Assembly (NCBI GenBank): GCA_031254805.1
Contig: JAIRTP010000057.1
Location: 1-44,856 of the forward strand
Direction: 5' to 3'
Source: Bacteroidales bacterium
Lineage (GTDB): Bacteria; Bacteroidota; Bacteroidia; Bacteroidales; WRLA01
Length of the DNA stretch: 44,856 bases
Shown: piece by piece, positions 16,355 to 27,900 of the stretch
Numbering within the stretch: the first letter of the stretch is position 1
Layout of the letters: every line of letters starts with the position of its first letter
Translations under genes and position numbers: made by a program
Notes under the pieces: generated by a model
Seen by the model: only the letters and a program-made list of their open reading frames with translations
Told to the model about the DNA's origin: nothing
Database searches by the model: none

Positions 16355-17431
16355 TTATTGCAAAGCCTCCGCTTCTCGCGCCGAAATACGCCTGTTTCCG
16401 ATAAAAGCCACCACAAAAGCATCCTTATAACCTTTATTTTTTATCGTCGGCAATTTGTTTTTTGCCTGAGTCAAAGTCGTCGATTTTCCCGTCAAATAGA
16501 CATAATTGCCATTAACATATTTTTCCTCAATGCTATCAACATTTTTGAAAGACTTAATGTTCATTTTATTTGCAGAAGCGGCAATTTGCACATAGAAAAT
16601 GGGCGGTTCTACTTTTTCTATTTCAGCAGTTTGTACGGCGGAGGACAAACTCGCTTCTTTTTCGGTTTTATACTCCTTGAAAGCGTTAAAAAGCGCGTTT
16701 GCGCAAGCTTTTTTACCCGCTTCCGACCTGAGATAATTCTCCTCCGCCACGTTGCTGATAAATCCTAACTCCACCAAAATACTCGGCATGGCGACTTTAT
16801 GTAATACCAAAAAAGGACCTTGTCGCACGCCGCGGTCGTATCGTTTGCATTCCGGTCCGATCAACTGTTTTTGTACTTTATCGGCAAGTTTCAAGCTTTG
16901 GTCAAACGAAGCCGATTGAAACATGGTCATAGCAATATAATCCTCGTCATTGTTGGGATCAAAACCGTTGTAATTCTCCGTATAGTTTGCTTCCAATAAT
17001 ATAGAAGCGTTCTCTTTCTTAGCGACTTCGAGGTTAGACTCCGTTTTCTCCAATCCCATTACAAATGTTTCCGCTCCATAAACGGCTTTGTGTTTTGCGG
17101 CATTACAATGTACGGAGATGAAAAGATCAGTTTTATTGATGTTGGCAATATTAGCTCTGTCATACAACTTTACAAAAACGTCTTTATCGCGCGTGTAAAT
17201 TACTTTCACATCAGGATAATGTTGTTTGATCAAAGCTCCCGTTCTCAGAACAACGTCCAAAACAATATCTTTCTCTTTGCTTTTGGCTCCTATAGCGCCC
17301 GGATCGTGGCCGCCATGACCGGCGTCAAGCGTTACTGTTTTGATCTGCCCGGAATAATCCTGAGCGTACAACGATGCCCCCTGTAACGCCAATATCAATA
17401 ACAGAATTAACTTGAGTCTACCATTTTTCAT
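16355..17431 (-). CDS. N-acetylmuramoyl-L-alanine amidase (Amidase_3) with C-terminal SPOR-like domain
   Basis: A secreted zinc amidase that cleaves the bond between MurNAc and the stem peptide of peptidoglycan, as needed for cell separation. From ATG 17431 (MKNGRLKLILLL) it has a signal peptide ending near SLYAQ, then the Amidase_3 domain with zinc ligands in LDAGHGGHDPGAIG and ISVHCNA, the Glu of SKEKDIVLDV, and the catalytic Glu in SILVELGFISN. About 70 C-terminal residues (from FYVQIAAS) look like a SPOR peptidoglycan-binding domain. The frame is open to a TTG at 17479, but that adds a charged tail in front of the signal peptide, so the inner ATG is chosen. It is followed by the MCE gene after 16 bases. 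Confidence 0.9.
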   Translation of the reverse strand: MKNGRLKLILLLILALQGASLYAQDYSGQIKTVTLDAGHGGHDPGAIGAKSKEKDIVLDVVLRTGALIKQHYPDVKVIYTRDKDVFVKLYDRANIANINKTDLFISVHCNAAKHKAVYGAETFVMGLEKTESNLEVAKKENASILLEANYTENYNGFDPNNDEDYIAMTMFQSASFDQSLKLADKVQKQLIGPECKRYDRGVRQGPFLVLHKVAMPSILVELGFISNVAEENYLRSEAGKKACANALFNAFKEYKTEKEASLSSAVQTAEIEKVEPPIFYVQIAASANKMNIKSFKNVDSIEEKYVNGNYVYLTGKSTTLTQAKNKLPTIKNKGYKDAFVVAFIGNRRISAREAEALQ

Positions 17432-17621
17432 GGTGCGAAAATATGATATTATTTTATCGTTGCGATTACGTTGTTGCAAAAAGTATGAAACGTCGGTTGT
17501 TAATAACTTATCATATTATAACGATAGCAATAACAAAGTCCTTACGACAATCAAAATTGTTTAAAATTTCACATTATATCAACGCCAAATACAAAAGATT
17601 CGAACGCCCTCTTGCATAAAA

Positions 17622-18824
17622 TTACGACAATGCCGCTAAAGCTTGTTTAATGCGTTTTGCAGCTTCTATCAAACTTGCTTCGTCGGTGGCGTAACTGAAA
17701 CGGATGCAATTTTCATTTCCGAAAGCTCCGCCCGGGACGGTCGATACATGCGCTTCGCTCAAAAGATACGAACTAAGATCAACGTCGTTAGCGATAACTT
17801 TTCCATTAAATGATTTTCCGTAATAATTGTCCACCTCTGGAAAAAGATAAAATGCGCCCTCAGGCTTATTGAGTTTCAATCCCGGAATTTCTTTTAATGC
17901 GTTGTAAAACATATCTCTCCGCATCTCGAATTTTTCTTTCATCTCTTGCAATTCGGCGACGTCTTCCGGATCGCGTTCTAAAGCGACAAGAGCCGCTTTT
18001 TGAGCGATCGTATTGGTCCCTGAAGTAATTTGTCCTTGCAATTTGTTAGCCGCTTTTGCAATTTCGGACGTAGAAACAGAATATCCTAAACGCCATCCTG
18101 TCATTGAAAAACCTTTTGAAACGCCGTTAATAATGATTACGCGATCTTTTACATCAGAAAATTCTGCAAAACTCGTATGCTTTCCTCTGAAGTTTATCAA
18201 TTCGTATATCTCATCGGAAACAATGTAGATATTGGGATATTTTTTTAATACTTCGACAATCGCGGCAATTTCTTCTCTGCTATAAATACTTCCGGATGGA
18301 TTATTAGGCGAGTTGAACATGATCAACTTTGTTTTCGACGTTATAGCAGCTTCGATTTGGGCGGGAGTAGCCTTGAAATCGGCCTCTATATTCGTCTCGA
18401 CAATAACAGGCGTCCCTTCGGCAAATTTTATTAATTCAGTATAGGAAACCCAAAAAGGAGCGGGTATGATCACTTCGTCGCCCGGATCGACCAAACAAAG
18501 AATCGTATTCGCCAAAGCTTGTTTTGCTCCGGTAGAGACGACTATTTGATTTGGTTTGTATTCCAATCCGTTGTCCCTTTTCAATTTTTTAACGATCGCC
18601 TGGCGGATATCGACAAATCCCGAAACAGGCGGATAATGCGTAAAGTTATCGTTTAACGCCTTTTTTGCAGCTTCCTTTATGAATTCGGGCGTATTAAAAT
18701 CCGGCTCGCCGATACTCAAGCTGATCACATCGACGCCTTGCTCTTTCAATTCATTCGCTTTCTGAGTCATTGCCAAAGTGGCCGACTCTTCCATTGATAA
18801 AATTCTTTTTGCAATAAGACCCAT
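17622..18824 (-). CDS. Aspartate aminotransferase (class I, subgroup I-beta type)
   Basis: A 400-residue PLP enzyme that transfers the amino group between aspartate and 2-oxoglutarate, or a close relative. Family marks: ISLSIGEPDFNTP near the start, THYPPVSGFVDIRQAI, VSTGAKQAL, NSPNNPSGSIYS, VSDEIYE with the PLP Asp, the PLP-binding Lys in NGVSKGFSMTGWRLGY, and near the C-terminus CIRFSYATDE with the carboxylate-binding Arg. The frame extends to 18893, but ATG 18824 (MGLIAKRIL) is the normal start and a promoter element (TACCTTTG) lies only 12 bases upstream of it, so the extra 23 residues are not translated. It is separate from the ada-type gene upstream. Confidence 0.92.
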   Translation of the reverse strand: MGLIAKRILSMEESATLAMTQKANELKEQGVDVISLSIGEPDFNTPEFIKEAAKKALNDNFTHYPPVSGFVDIRQAIVKKLKRDNGLEYKPNQIVVSTGAKQALANTILCLVDPGDEVIIPAPFWVSYTELIKFAEGTPVIVETNIEADFKATPAQIEAAITSKTKLIMFNSPNNPSGSIYSREEIAAIVEVLKKYPNIYIVSDEIYELINFRGKHTSFAEFSDVKDRVIIINGVSKGFSMTGWRLGYSVSTSEIAKAANKLQGQITSGTNTIAQKAALVALERDPEDVAELQEMKEKFEMRRDMFYNALKEIPGLKLNKPEGAFYLFPEVDNYYGKSFNGKVIANDVDLSSYLLSEAHVSTVPGGAFGNENCIRFSYATDEASLIEAAKRIKQALAALS

Positions 18825-18836
18825 ATATTTTTTTTG

Positions 18837-18844
18837 CAAAGGTA
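18837..18844 (-). promoter_or_regulatory. Bacteroidota -7 promoter element before the aminotransferase
   Basis: Minus-strand TACCTTTG matches the TAnnTTTG consensus exactly and lies 12 bases before ATG 18824, which predicts a leader of less than about 10 bases. A -33 TTTG is not evident. Confidence 0.5.
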
Positions 18845-18993
18845 TAGAAAAAACATGTGAAGAACATTGTTGTAAAAAGAATAAATATTCCACGGAAAAT
18901 TTTCGATGGGAACATAAAATCGGATATTTCGGTATAAAAAAACGTCAAAAAAAGAGACGCGCGCCATTTACATGAATGGATAAAACCGGCATT

Positions 18994-20055
18994 TTACAAA
19001 TAATCGTTTGTTTCGCAGACCAATCCCAACTGCTTCAACTCTAAGATTACCCTGCGGATCATGTCGGCTTTTTGTGCATAAGGCAAAAATGCAGATTTAA
19101 AACCGTTCAAAATTAATGTTACAACTTCCTTTATTTCCAAATTAAAGCTATTGATTGCCAGCATATACTCGTCTGTCAACGTGGTAGACGATATCAACCG
19201 ATTGTCGGTATTGACGGTCGCCCGAAGACCCAAATCAAGATAGAAACGGAAAGGATGATCTTGTATATTTTTTACGGCTTTCGTTTGCAAATTAGAAGTG
19301 ATACACATCTCTAACGGAATACGGCGATCATTCACATAATTCAATAAATCTCCGTTTTCACGAAGTCGCGTTCCGTGGCCGATGCGATTGGCGTTAACCA
19401 AATGTATTGCCTGATGTATTGATTCCGGACCGTAAGCTTCTCCTGCATGTACCGTGATATTGATATTGTTGTTATTGATCAGTTGAAAAGCCTCTTGATG
19501 ATCCTTGACAGGATAATTTTGTTCTGCGCCGGCAAGGTCAAAACCTACAATCCCACTGTTCTTATACGCTACCGCTAATTCCGCAGAAATCAACGACTCT
19601 TGCGGATCGTTATGCCTAATACTGCTAATAATGATTCCAATCTTTATATTAAAATCCTGCTCCGCTTGCTCTTTTCCTTTCAATACGGCATTGATAACCT
19701 CGTTGAGGCGCAATCCTTTTTGAGTATGAAGGATCGGAGCAAAACGTATCTCCAGATAACGGACATTTTCAGAAGTACAATCCTCGCCCAATTCATATGT
19801 GGCGCGCGTCAAAGCGTCGGCTTCCTGCAAAACGCTTAGAGTAATATCAAAAAGTTTTAAATACTCCGTCAAACTCGAAACGTTCATGCCCGCTTCTAAA
19901 ATCCTCCTTAGGTCTCGTTCGTTGTCGGCAGGAAGTCGTACCTTTTGTTGTCGCGCCAACTCCATAATTGTGGAAATACGCATTGAACCGTCTAAGTGAC
20001 AATGTATTTCCGCTTTTGGTAATTTTCGAATAAGTTCTTTATCAAGCTGTATCAT
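18994..20055 (-). CDS. add: Adenosine deaminase
   Basis: A 353-residue TIM-barrel enzyme that deaminates adenosine to inosine in purine salvage. Zinc and active-site motifs are present in order: KAEIHCHLDGSMR (HxH), TVHAGEAYGPES with catalytic Glu, RIGHGTRL, and VNTDNRLISSTTLTDEY, which carries the Asp that binds zinc. The length matches the family (330-370). The product begins MIQLDKELIRKLPKAE, typical for the bacterial enzyme. The gene stands alone on the minus strand between the aminotransferase and an IS4 relic; the nearest upstream gene is beyond the relic. Confidence 0.93.
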   Translation of the reverse strand: MIQLDKELIRKLPKAEIHCHLDGSMRISTIMELARQQKVRLPADNERDLRRILEAGMNVSSLTEYLKLFDITLSVLQEADALTRATYELGEDCTSENVRYLEIRFAPILHTQKGLRLNEVINAVLKGKEQAEQDFNIKIGIIISSIRHNDPQESLISAELAVAYKNSGIVGFDLAGAEQNYPVKDHQEAFQLINNNNINITVHAGEAYGPESIHQAIHLVNANRIGHGTRLRENGDLLNYVNDRRIPLEMCITSNLQTKAVKNIQDHPFRFYLDLGLRATVNTDNRLISSTTLTDEYMLAINSFNLEIKEVVTLILNGFKSAFLPYAQKADMIRRVILELKQLGLVCETNDYL

Positions 20056-20157
20056 ATATGCTCTTTATATAGTCAATTAACATACGAAAACTAAAAAAGT
20101 TTTCTGGATTTGCTCGAGTCATGCATTTTCGCTCTGTTCTTTATTGAAAATGAAATA

Positions 20158-21243
20158 TTGCTGTCCGGTAAAACTCAAAATCACAAAAAACACCTGAGGA
20201 TGCGTCTGTTTTGACATACCTTCTGATTTTCGATGATGAAAGTCAGCCCATTTTTGGTTAACTTTGTATCGTACAAAAAAATAAGCAATGAGCAAAGATA
20301 CGAATTTTACCGGACAGCCGAACTGTAAAAGAGCAAAAAGAATGGGACGATTGTTTTATATAATGAATTCGGCTACGATTTTACTGTTCGGCAATATTCT
20401 TAAAGGCTAGGGCGCAATCCCAAAACGGGCAAGAAAATAGGCGGTATAAAAGTCCATACGTTAATGAGATACATTGAAGGCGTGTCCGATGGTTGTCGAT
20501 TTAACTTCGGCTACCAAACACGACCATTATCTGCTCAAAGAACTCCATTTGCCCAAAGATTCAATTATGAATTTCAGTTAGTTACAGATGATGGAATATG
20601 TTATGTAACAAAGATGAAGAAAAATCTCAAATACACAGTTATTTCGTCTGTAATGTATGTAAATGAAAAAGGACTTGATATCGCTAAAGAGGAAAAAATT
20701 GCGTTTGAAAAGGGCGATTTACGGCACAAATCGTGCAAAGTGGAAATTTTGGAAGAAAATAAAACACAGGCGCTTGTTCATCTGTCCAATAATTTTGAAT
20801 TGTCAATAGAAGATTTGAGAGAGATTTACCAGCGTCATTGGGAAATTGAAATACTCTACAGGCAATTCAAACAGAATTTTCCGCTGCATTTCTTTTATGG
20901 CGACAGCGTAAATGCCATTCAAACACAGACTTGGGCTATACTTATTGCAATCTGCTTTATTCAGTCATCGAACATAAGATAAAATGACATTACTCGTTCT
21001 TGCAAATAGTAACTGCGTTGAATCAAATGTTGATGTATTATGTAGATTTCATTGCTTTTATGGAAAATTCCGACAAAATTTGGCGCAACATCTCCGCAGA
21101 AGCCGACTTCTCGCCTTCAAATCCAACACTTTTTTCACTCGATTTAGCAAGGAATCTTATTTTTTCAAAGATAAATTCGAAACGTCATTTTATCGACATT
21201 TCGAACAGGGTATTTATGTCGTTTTTATTTTGCCGGACAGCAA
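20158..21243. mobile_element. Decayed IS4-family insertion sequence with conserved ends
   Basis: Terminal inverted repeats are nearly perfect: 20158-20173 (TTGCTGTCCGGTAAAA) and the complement of 21228-21243 differ at one of 16 bases. The transposase between them is heavily broken. The total of about 1.09 kb is shorter than a normal member, because of internal deletions. No target duplication was identified. It fills the gap between adenosine deaminase and the ferritin gene. Confidence 0.8.
20288..21243 (+). pseudogene. IS4-family transposase with internal deletions, stops and frameshifts
   Basis: ATG 20288 begins MSKDTNFTGQPNC, the usual N-terminus of this IS4-type transposase in Bacteroidota. 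The next conserved segment present is RLFYIMNSATILLFGNILKG, which belongs well over 100 residues further into an intact protein, so a large internal deletion is likely. Stops follow. The segment ATKHDHYLLKELHLPKDS is found in another frame near 20510-20570, and then a longer open piece (20464-20982) carries YVTKMKKN, the acidic-residue region IYQRHWEIEILYRQFKQNFP (catalytic Glu segment) and YGDSVNAIQTQ. Another frameshift leads to NQMLMYYVDFIAFMEN, the family's C-terminus. It cannot be functional. Confidence 0.85.
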
Positions 21244-21340
21244 TTTTTAACAAAAAAAATACTAATACGATGAACTTTTTGTTATCTATTTTGTATAGAA
21301 AGGTAAAAAATAATAATTAACAATATTAAAACTTACGAAA

Positions 21341-21844
21341 ATGGACAAAAAAGGAGTTGATATTTTAACGTTAGATGTTAATAAATTGATTGATATGCTC
21401 AATGCTGCATTAAGCGAAGAATGGTTAGCTTATTATCAATATTGGATTGGAGCTCAATTAGTTGAAGGACCAATGCGTGCGGAAATCGAAGCGGAATTGA
21501 TGGAGCATGCTACCGAAGAATTGCAACACGCCGACCGCGTAGCGAAGCGTATTATAGAATTGGACGGAACGCCTGTTTTGAATCCTTCAGAATGGACAAA
21601 ATTGTCTCGTTGTAAATACGAAGCGCCGAGCGATCCTTATGTTGAAACTGTTTTGGATCAAAATATTCGCGGAGAACGTTGCGCAATTCAACGTTATCAA
21701 GAAATTGCCGCTTATACCGATGGCAAAGATTATGTTACGCATACGATGGCAACAGAAATCTTAGCGGACGAAGTAGAGCATGAAAAAGATTTGAATGACT
21801 TTGTAGTCGATATCAATCGCTTGAAAAAGGCTTTAAAAGGGTAG
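21341..21844 (+). CDS. Dps-like ferritin (DpsL type)
   Basis: A 167-residue four-helix ferritin-like protein. Putative di-iron ligands are in order: Glu26/Glu27 (LSEEW), Glu60 and His63 (EELQH), Glu112 (RGERC), Glu139 and Glu144/His147 (ADEVEH). Two cysteines, Cys91 and Cys114, sit next to the predicted metal site. A cysteine pair at such positions is known from Dps-like DpsL proteins of Bacteroides and archaea, which oxidise iron with hydrogen peroxide and protect against oxidative stress. Plain bacterioferritin is the main alternative, but no haem-ligand Met was recognised. It is transcribed alone, downstream of the IS4 relic, and ends at a shared bidirectional terminator. Confidence 0.85.
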   Translation: MDKKGVDILTLDVNKLIDMLNAALSEEWLAYYQYWIGAQLVEGPMRAEIEAELMEHATEELQHADRVAKRIIELDGTPVLNPSEWTKLSRCKYEAPSDPYVETVLDQNIRGERCAIQRYQEIAAYTDGKDYVTHTMATEILADEVEHEKDLNDFVVDINRLKKALKG

Positions 21845-21881
21845 TGGCATAGATGTCTTTTATAAATCGTGATTATATCAA

Positions 21882-21913
21882 AAAGGGGAGTCTGAATTTT
21901 CAAACTCCCCTTT
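21882..21913. terminator. Bidirectional terminator between ferritin and T9SS surface protein
   Basis: A perfect 10-base stem (AAAGGGGAGT at 21882-21891, ACTCCCCTTT at 21904-21913) with a 12-base loop lies between two convergent genes. On the plus strand it follows the ferritin gene by 37 bases. On the minus strand it follows the large surface-protein gene and the stem is extended by a run of five T residues, so it can act in both directions. Confidence 0.85.
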
Positions 21914-21937
21914 CTCATTTAAAGCCAATCAAAAAAG

Positions 21938-24900
21938 TTATTGTTTTGAGACTTTGATCGTATTATTGTCGATTTTGAAAAGGTAAATACCTGTAGCAAA
22001 GTGTGTCATATCAATCTCTGCAAAGGTATTTTCTACATGGTCTATTTCTTCGAGCAATTTGCCGTTCATATCAAAAATCTGTATAATCCTAATTTTTACG
22101 TCGGACTTTACAAATATTTTATCTTGGGCAGGATTCGGATAAACTGCTAAATGTCTGTCATTTTGTTCGTCTATTGAAGTTTTTATAACAAATACTACTT
22201 CGATTCTATGTTTTTCCGTAACATTGTCAAAAGTATAACTATCCGCTTTTTCTACAATTGCGTGATCAACTATCACATTATTTATTTCGTAACCTTCATT
22301 GGGCGTGAAAATAAAAGTTTGATTGGTTCCATGCTCAACTTCTACGTCGCCTTCAGGAGATATAGAGCCGTTTCCTGTTGCTAATGCGGTAATTATGTAT
22401 GTCGTTTTTTCAAATGTTACTGTGATAGAGTGGTCTTCTATTACCGGTGAAAAGGTAAATGTCCCCATATAAACTGCTTGCGGTTTGTTTTCTCCATCTA
22501 CCAAAACAGTAGCAATGCGATAACCTTCGTTTGGCGTGATCGTGAAAATTGGCGTGTTGCCATATTCAATCTCAACATTTCCGCTTGGAGATATCTCCCC
22601 ATTTGAACCTTCGACGCTTGCCGTTAGGATAAATATTTTTTTCTCAAAAATGACCTCAATAGTATGATCGTCGCTGATATCTGCGAAAGTGTACGCCTCT
22701 GCCGCGACGGCAGATTCGTCGTTAGTTCCATCGATCAATACCTTTGAAATCATATACCCTTTGTCCGGAATCATGAAATAAGTTTTGCTGCTGCCATGAT
22801 TTACCGTTGTTGTTCCTTCGGGCGATATTTTTCCGCCTTCATTTGCCGACGCCGTAATTTCGTAGGCGTCGATTGCAAATACGGCTTGAATACCATGCGC
22901 CGCTGTTACGTTGTTGAATGTATAATTTCCGGTAGCGACAGCCGTTTCGTCATTTACTCCATCGATCAAAACTTGAATTAAAGTATAATTGTCGTTTGCG
23001 TTGAAAGTATATGTTTGCGAATTGCCATGCGTCACATGGGTAACGCCTCCGGGCGTGATATTTCCTCCTGTTGTCGCGGAAGCAGTGATGGCGTATGTTT
23101 TAAGCTCAAAATCGGCATGAATAGTATGTGATATGGTAACATTATTGAACATATACATCTGATTTATGGTAGCCGTTTCATTATAAACGCCATCAATCAA
23201 TACTTGAGACAGCTTATAACCTGTTTGAGGCGTAAATGTGTAAAATTGACTGCCGCCATACTCGACAATCGCAACGCCTTCGGGATGGATCGTTCCGCCT
23301 TCGCTTGCCGTTGCCGTTATAGCAATTCCTGTTTGCTCGAAAATAGCAGAGATAGTATGAGCCGATAATACTTGAGTAAATGTATAAGAATTATTGGCTA
23401 CGGCATTGGGTACATTGACGCCGTCTACTAAAACTTGCTTCAATGTATATCCTGTATTTGCAACAAAAGTAAAAGTTATATCGCGTCCTGAAAGAACGGG
23501 AATTGTGCCCGACGGATTAATAATTCCTCCTGCAGAAGCAGTAGCCGTAATGATATAGAAAGGCAACGAGCAAGTTCCGCTAACGCATACTGAAATTGAT
23601 TCGACGCCATTGACCATAGCCGTTATGCACCATTCGTGTGAAATAGTAAAATTAAATTGCGAATCGGTATACGTTTCGGCAGTGATTCCCTCTGCAATCA
23701 ATGTGTTATCTCGATAAATATCATAAATCGGATTTGTAATACCTGTCGGAGCGTTCCAAGTGAGAATGGCTTCGCAATCGCTTCCAAAAGTAACAGAGAG
23801 GTTTGTTACGGGCGGACAATAAATTATTGTGAAACTCTTTGAAACTTTAACAGGATCACAATCATCGTCGTATAGCGCCGCTATTTCTACCGTGTAATTT
23901 CCATTGGCAAGATTATTAAAAGTATAGGTTAATTCATCTACAATGGCGATTTCAACGCCTTGCAAATATATTTGATATCCTGTCGGCGTCTCTTCCGGAG
24001 CGTCCCATGTAACTGTGGCGGCATTTTGATTTACCGTAACATCCAAATTAGTAACTTCAGGACAGTTGTTTATTGAAGTTTCTCCGCAGAATTTTAAAAT
24101 ACTACGGTAATTATATGTATTAGAACTTGCTTCGGGAAGATTGTTCGCATCAAAAGGTTCGGTATTTCGATAGGCGTGAATTACTTTGCCGGCCATTCCT
24201 TCTTCTACACTGAATGTGGATGCATTTCCCGACGCACTAGTTCCTGATCCGTTTAAAAAGGCTATTACAATATTTCCTCCGGTATATTGGAAAGGATTAT
24301 CCAGCGTGATGGGGAACCAAAGATTGCCGTCTTCATCTACCGTGTCAAAAATAATATCTCCGGAAAAAACCTCCGTCATTTCCGAAACAGGTATCCAATC
24401 CGTTTTGCTGTCGAAAGAGGCTTTTGAAGTCGTTCCCATGTAGATAGCGATATTGTTTTTAGGAAGCGTCTTATTGTAATAAAAAGCTACGGAAATTTGT
24501 TCGATATTAAATCTGGCGTTGAAATTCAGTTCGTTGGCAAGAAAAATTTGCTCGCTAAAAGAATAATAGAAATAGGTGTTAACAGGCAACGAATAAGCCA
24601 CATGTGTTGGATTTCCTGCTTGGTTACAATCGGGCATCTGAGACATTGTCGTAGTGCAAGAACTATTCGACGCCTCGGATAATCCGCATTCATCATTATA
24701 AACCGTTTTTGCGGTATAACAATATTCCATATTATAATTTAGCGTAAGATCGGTATATTCATATCCGATTATTGGAGATTGATTGACTAATACACCGTCT
24801 CTATATACATTAAATCCATCGATGTTAGTTGGCTCTGCCGTCCCTCGAACTACAAAAGGCAGACCGTTTTGCGCTCCGCTTTCATCGCGCCATGCATACC

Positions 24901-27900
24901 ATTTAGATCCGTCGTGCATCAAAGCGTTTCCTGTATTTCTTTGTCCGAGAATATCTCTTGCAAGAGCCCATGGTCCCGAATTTACAGATCCTAAAAATGA
25001 AGCCGCTATCCAATATGTTCCTGCAGGAAATGAAGCATTTTCAAATCCAGCCGTTACTTTCATAATAGGTCGATCCGTAGACGTCATGGTGGTTGCTCCT
25101 GTTCGATAACAATTTGTAAACTCCGTTGCAACCATCATATTGTCGCTTGTCGTCCAGATGCATTCTCCTCCTTCTAATGGAGAAGCGTCCCATATTTCAA
25201 TGCTTGCCGCGGTAATAGTCGACGTAGTTCCCGATCCTGTTTGATAAACGAAAAAGTCAATTTCGTCGATCGTAAAATCAGAAAAAACAGTGAAATCATC
25301 CGACACCCAATAGCCGGAATTCTTATTTACATTGGTTCCTAAAGTTGTCAATCCGCTATGTGTTGCGCTGACATTAGCTCCTCCGGAGCCTTGCCCCGGA
25401 TGTGTAACAAAAACTACTTGATCGTATATATTATTACCGTTTCGAGACGCTTCAAACGAACCGATTATTTCCATCTCATTTGAAAAAGCCGATTTCATGA
25501 CTTCTTCTGTAATATTATCGTGAATTACGGAACTTTCATCTTCTTTATTTTTAGAAGCGAGCAATGCATCAGATGTAATGGACGACGACATTTTGGGCAA
25601 TTGAGATTTTTTAGCGTCGCCAAATTCCCATGTTAATGTAGCTCTCGGCATCCATTCCCATGCTTCAGCTTGTAAATTTGTTGGCGCGTCGCACGATACA
25701 GAAGGTATGAAATAAGGCATAAAACTCACATCGCCTAATCCGGGGAAAGCCGGATCTTCGTTGTTATCGATGATGACGGCTTCGACTTCGCTGTCGGTAT
25801 ATACGCCCCAATCATTATTAATAGCATATTGATCGATTGGCGTATTATTAAACAAATGACAAACGTTATATAAAGAACTTCCCGTATTACCGTTATCGCG
25901 GAACACATTTAATCCCGGATTGTAACTATTATGACCATGATCTTGCGCCGTTCCTGAAGGATTTCCGAAATTTCCTTTTGCATTGCCCTGTAAAGTAATT
26001 CCCCAAAGACTACCAGAGATATGATTGTTCGAAGCCCATAATACGCTGATAGAGTTCGCCGTCGAAGATAGAAGATTCAATCCGCTTCCACCTAAATTAG
26101 GATTTCCTTCTTTATTATTATCCTTAACGGTATTATTGGTAACGATCATTTTAATATTATTCCCCGTTCCGGCAATTCCAAAACGGTTATTAATTACCGT
26201 ATTATTGTCTACCAATGCCAATATATCTCCTCCCGCTATTGTTCCAAACGAGATTCCTCCCGCTCTTTGCCATCCGGGAGCGCTTCCTTCTATATGATTG
26301 TTAATGACTTTAATAGTATCTGTCGCTGTTCCCGAAGCTAAATTGATTTGCGGATAATTACCGTTCGCCGTATTATTTCCTATAATAGTGCAGCCGTCGA
26401 TAACAGGAACAGCCGAGCCGTTGCCGCCGGATACGATAGCTGCGCGAGCATTTCTGCGAAATTCGCAATTTCTAATGGTTACGTCTGATGCCGCAAATAC
26501 AAAAGCAATCGCTCCGCTTCCATGTGTGCTTTTATAAGCATTGTCGAAGAATTTACAATCTTCAACCAGAATATCTTCGACATTGCTGAATTTTAATCCG
26601 CAAGCTTTTTCGATGGTCATGTTCTTGATAACAGAACCGACCGAAGTTTCATACAGTTGAATGCCAATGGCATAATTCGAGGTATTTTCATCGTCTATCG
26701 ACGTAAAAACAAATGAATTGGGCGGATTAATCGTCGCTTTTCCATAGCAATAAATTCGAGTATCGGAACTCCCTTTTACAGTGCAATCTTCTAAAATCTC
26801 CAATTGATCGGGGGCGGTGATGGTAATGTTATAATTCAGGTAATAAAGCCCGTCGGATTCTTTTGTAAGCGCGCCAAATGACGATTCGACCAAATCATTT
26901 ATAGTAAATGTACGTCCGGTACCTTCTGTTTCATAAGGGCCGGGGACGATGAACGGTTCATAATCTATAAATCCTTTGTCGTCGCCATGCATGAGCCATT
27001 CTTCAATCTCTTCGGCCGTATAAACGCCCCAATCGTTATTTTCGGCTTTTTGATTGCTGACGCCGTTATTGGCGAAATGGCATGCGGCTATGTTTGTATT
27101 TCCATTATTTCTGAAAATATTTCGTCCGATATTATAAGCGTCCTGACTATGATCTGTCGCGGTTCCGTCTAAATTTCCAAAATTAACTTTTGCCGGCCCG
27201 ATCACCGTAACGCCCCAGATATTGTTGGAGATAATATTATTTGATGCAAAAATCTTAGAAATGGAAGTTGCTGAGTTATTGGTAATATTCAGTCCGCTTC
27301 CGCCGTTATTGGGATTCGCTTCATGATTATTATTGTTAATCAAGTTATTAGTAACTATCAACGTGATATTATTTCCCGTTCCTGCAACGCCGTATCTGTT
27401 TTCGATGATAGTGTTGCCATCGATGATCGCGGTTGCGGTGCCTCCGATCATAGTCGCTATTGAAATAGCGCCGGCTTGCGCCCATCCGGGACTTGCTCCT
27501 TCAATGTGACACCCTATGATTTTAGTAGTATCATTTTCAGAACCCGGTCCTAAATTAATTTGCGGATAATTTCTGTTTTCTACATTATTTCCATAAAACA
27601 AACAATTTTCGATGATCGGAACGGCGCTAACGTTAGCGCCGCTACTGATAGCGCTTCTTTGATTAAATTTGAATTCGCAATTTTTGATATGCGGTTTGGA
27701 GTTGGTAATAACAATGGCGCTGCTCATTTGGGTTGAATATTTGTTATTCAAAAACCGGCAATCTTCTACGAGAATATCATTGCAATTGGAAAGTCTTAAA
27801 CCTCCTGTTTGTTTGAAAGTTGCATTTTTAACAAGACAAGTTTCACCTGTTTCTATGTGAATTCCATAGCCATACTCCGCAATGTCGTTACTGATCGATG

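Noticed and set aside
20984-21320. Two overlapping open frames after the IS4 relic's main piece
   Set aside because: One contains NQMLMYYVDFIAFMEN, the broken C-terminus of the IS4 transposase; the other is its shadow. They belong to the pseudogene.
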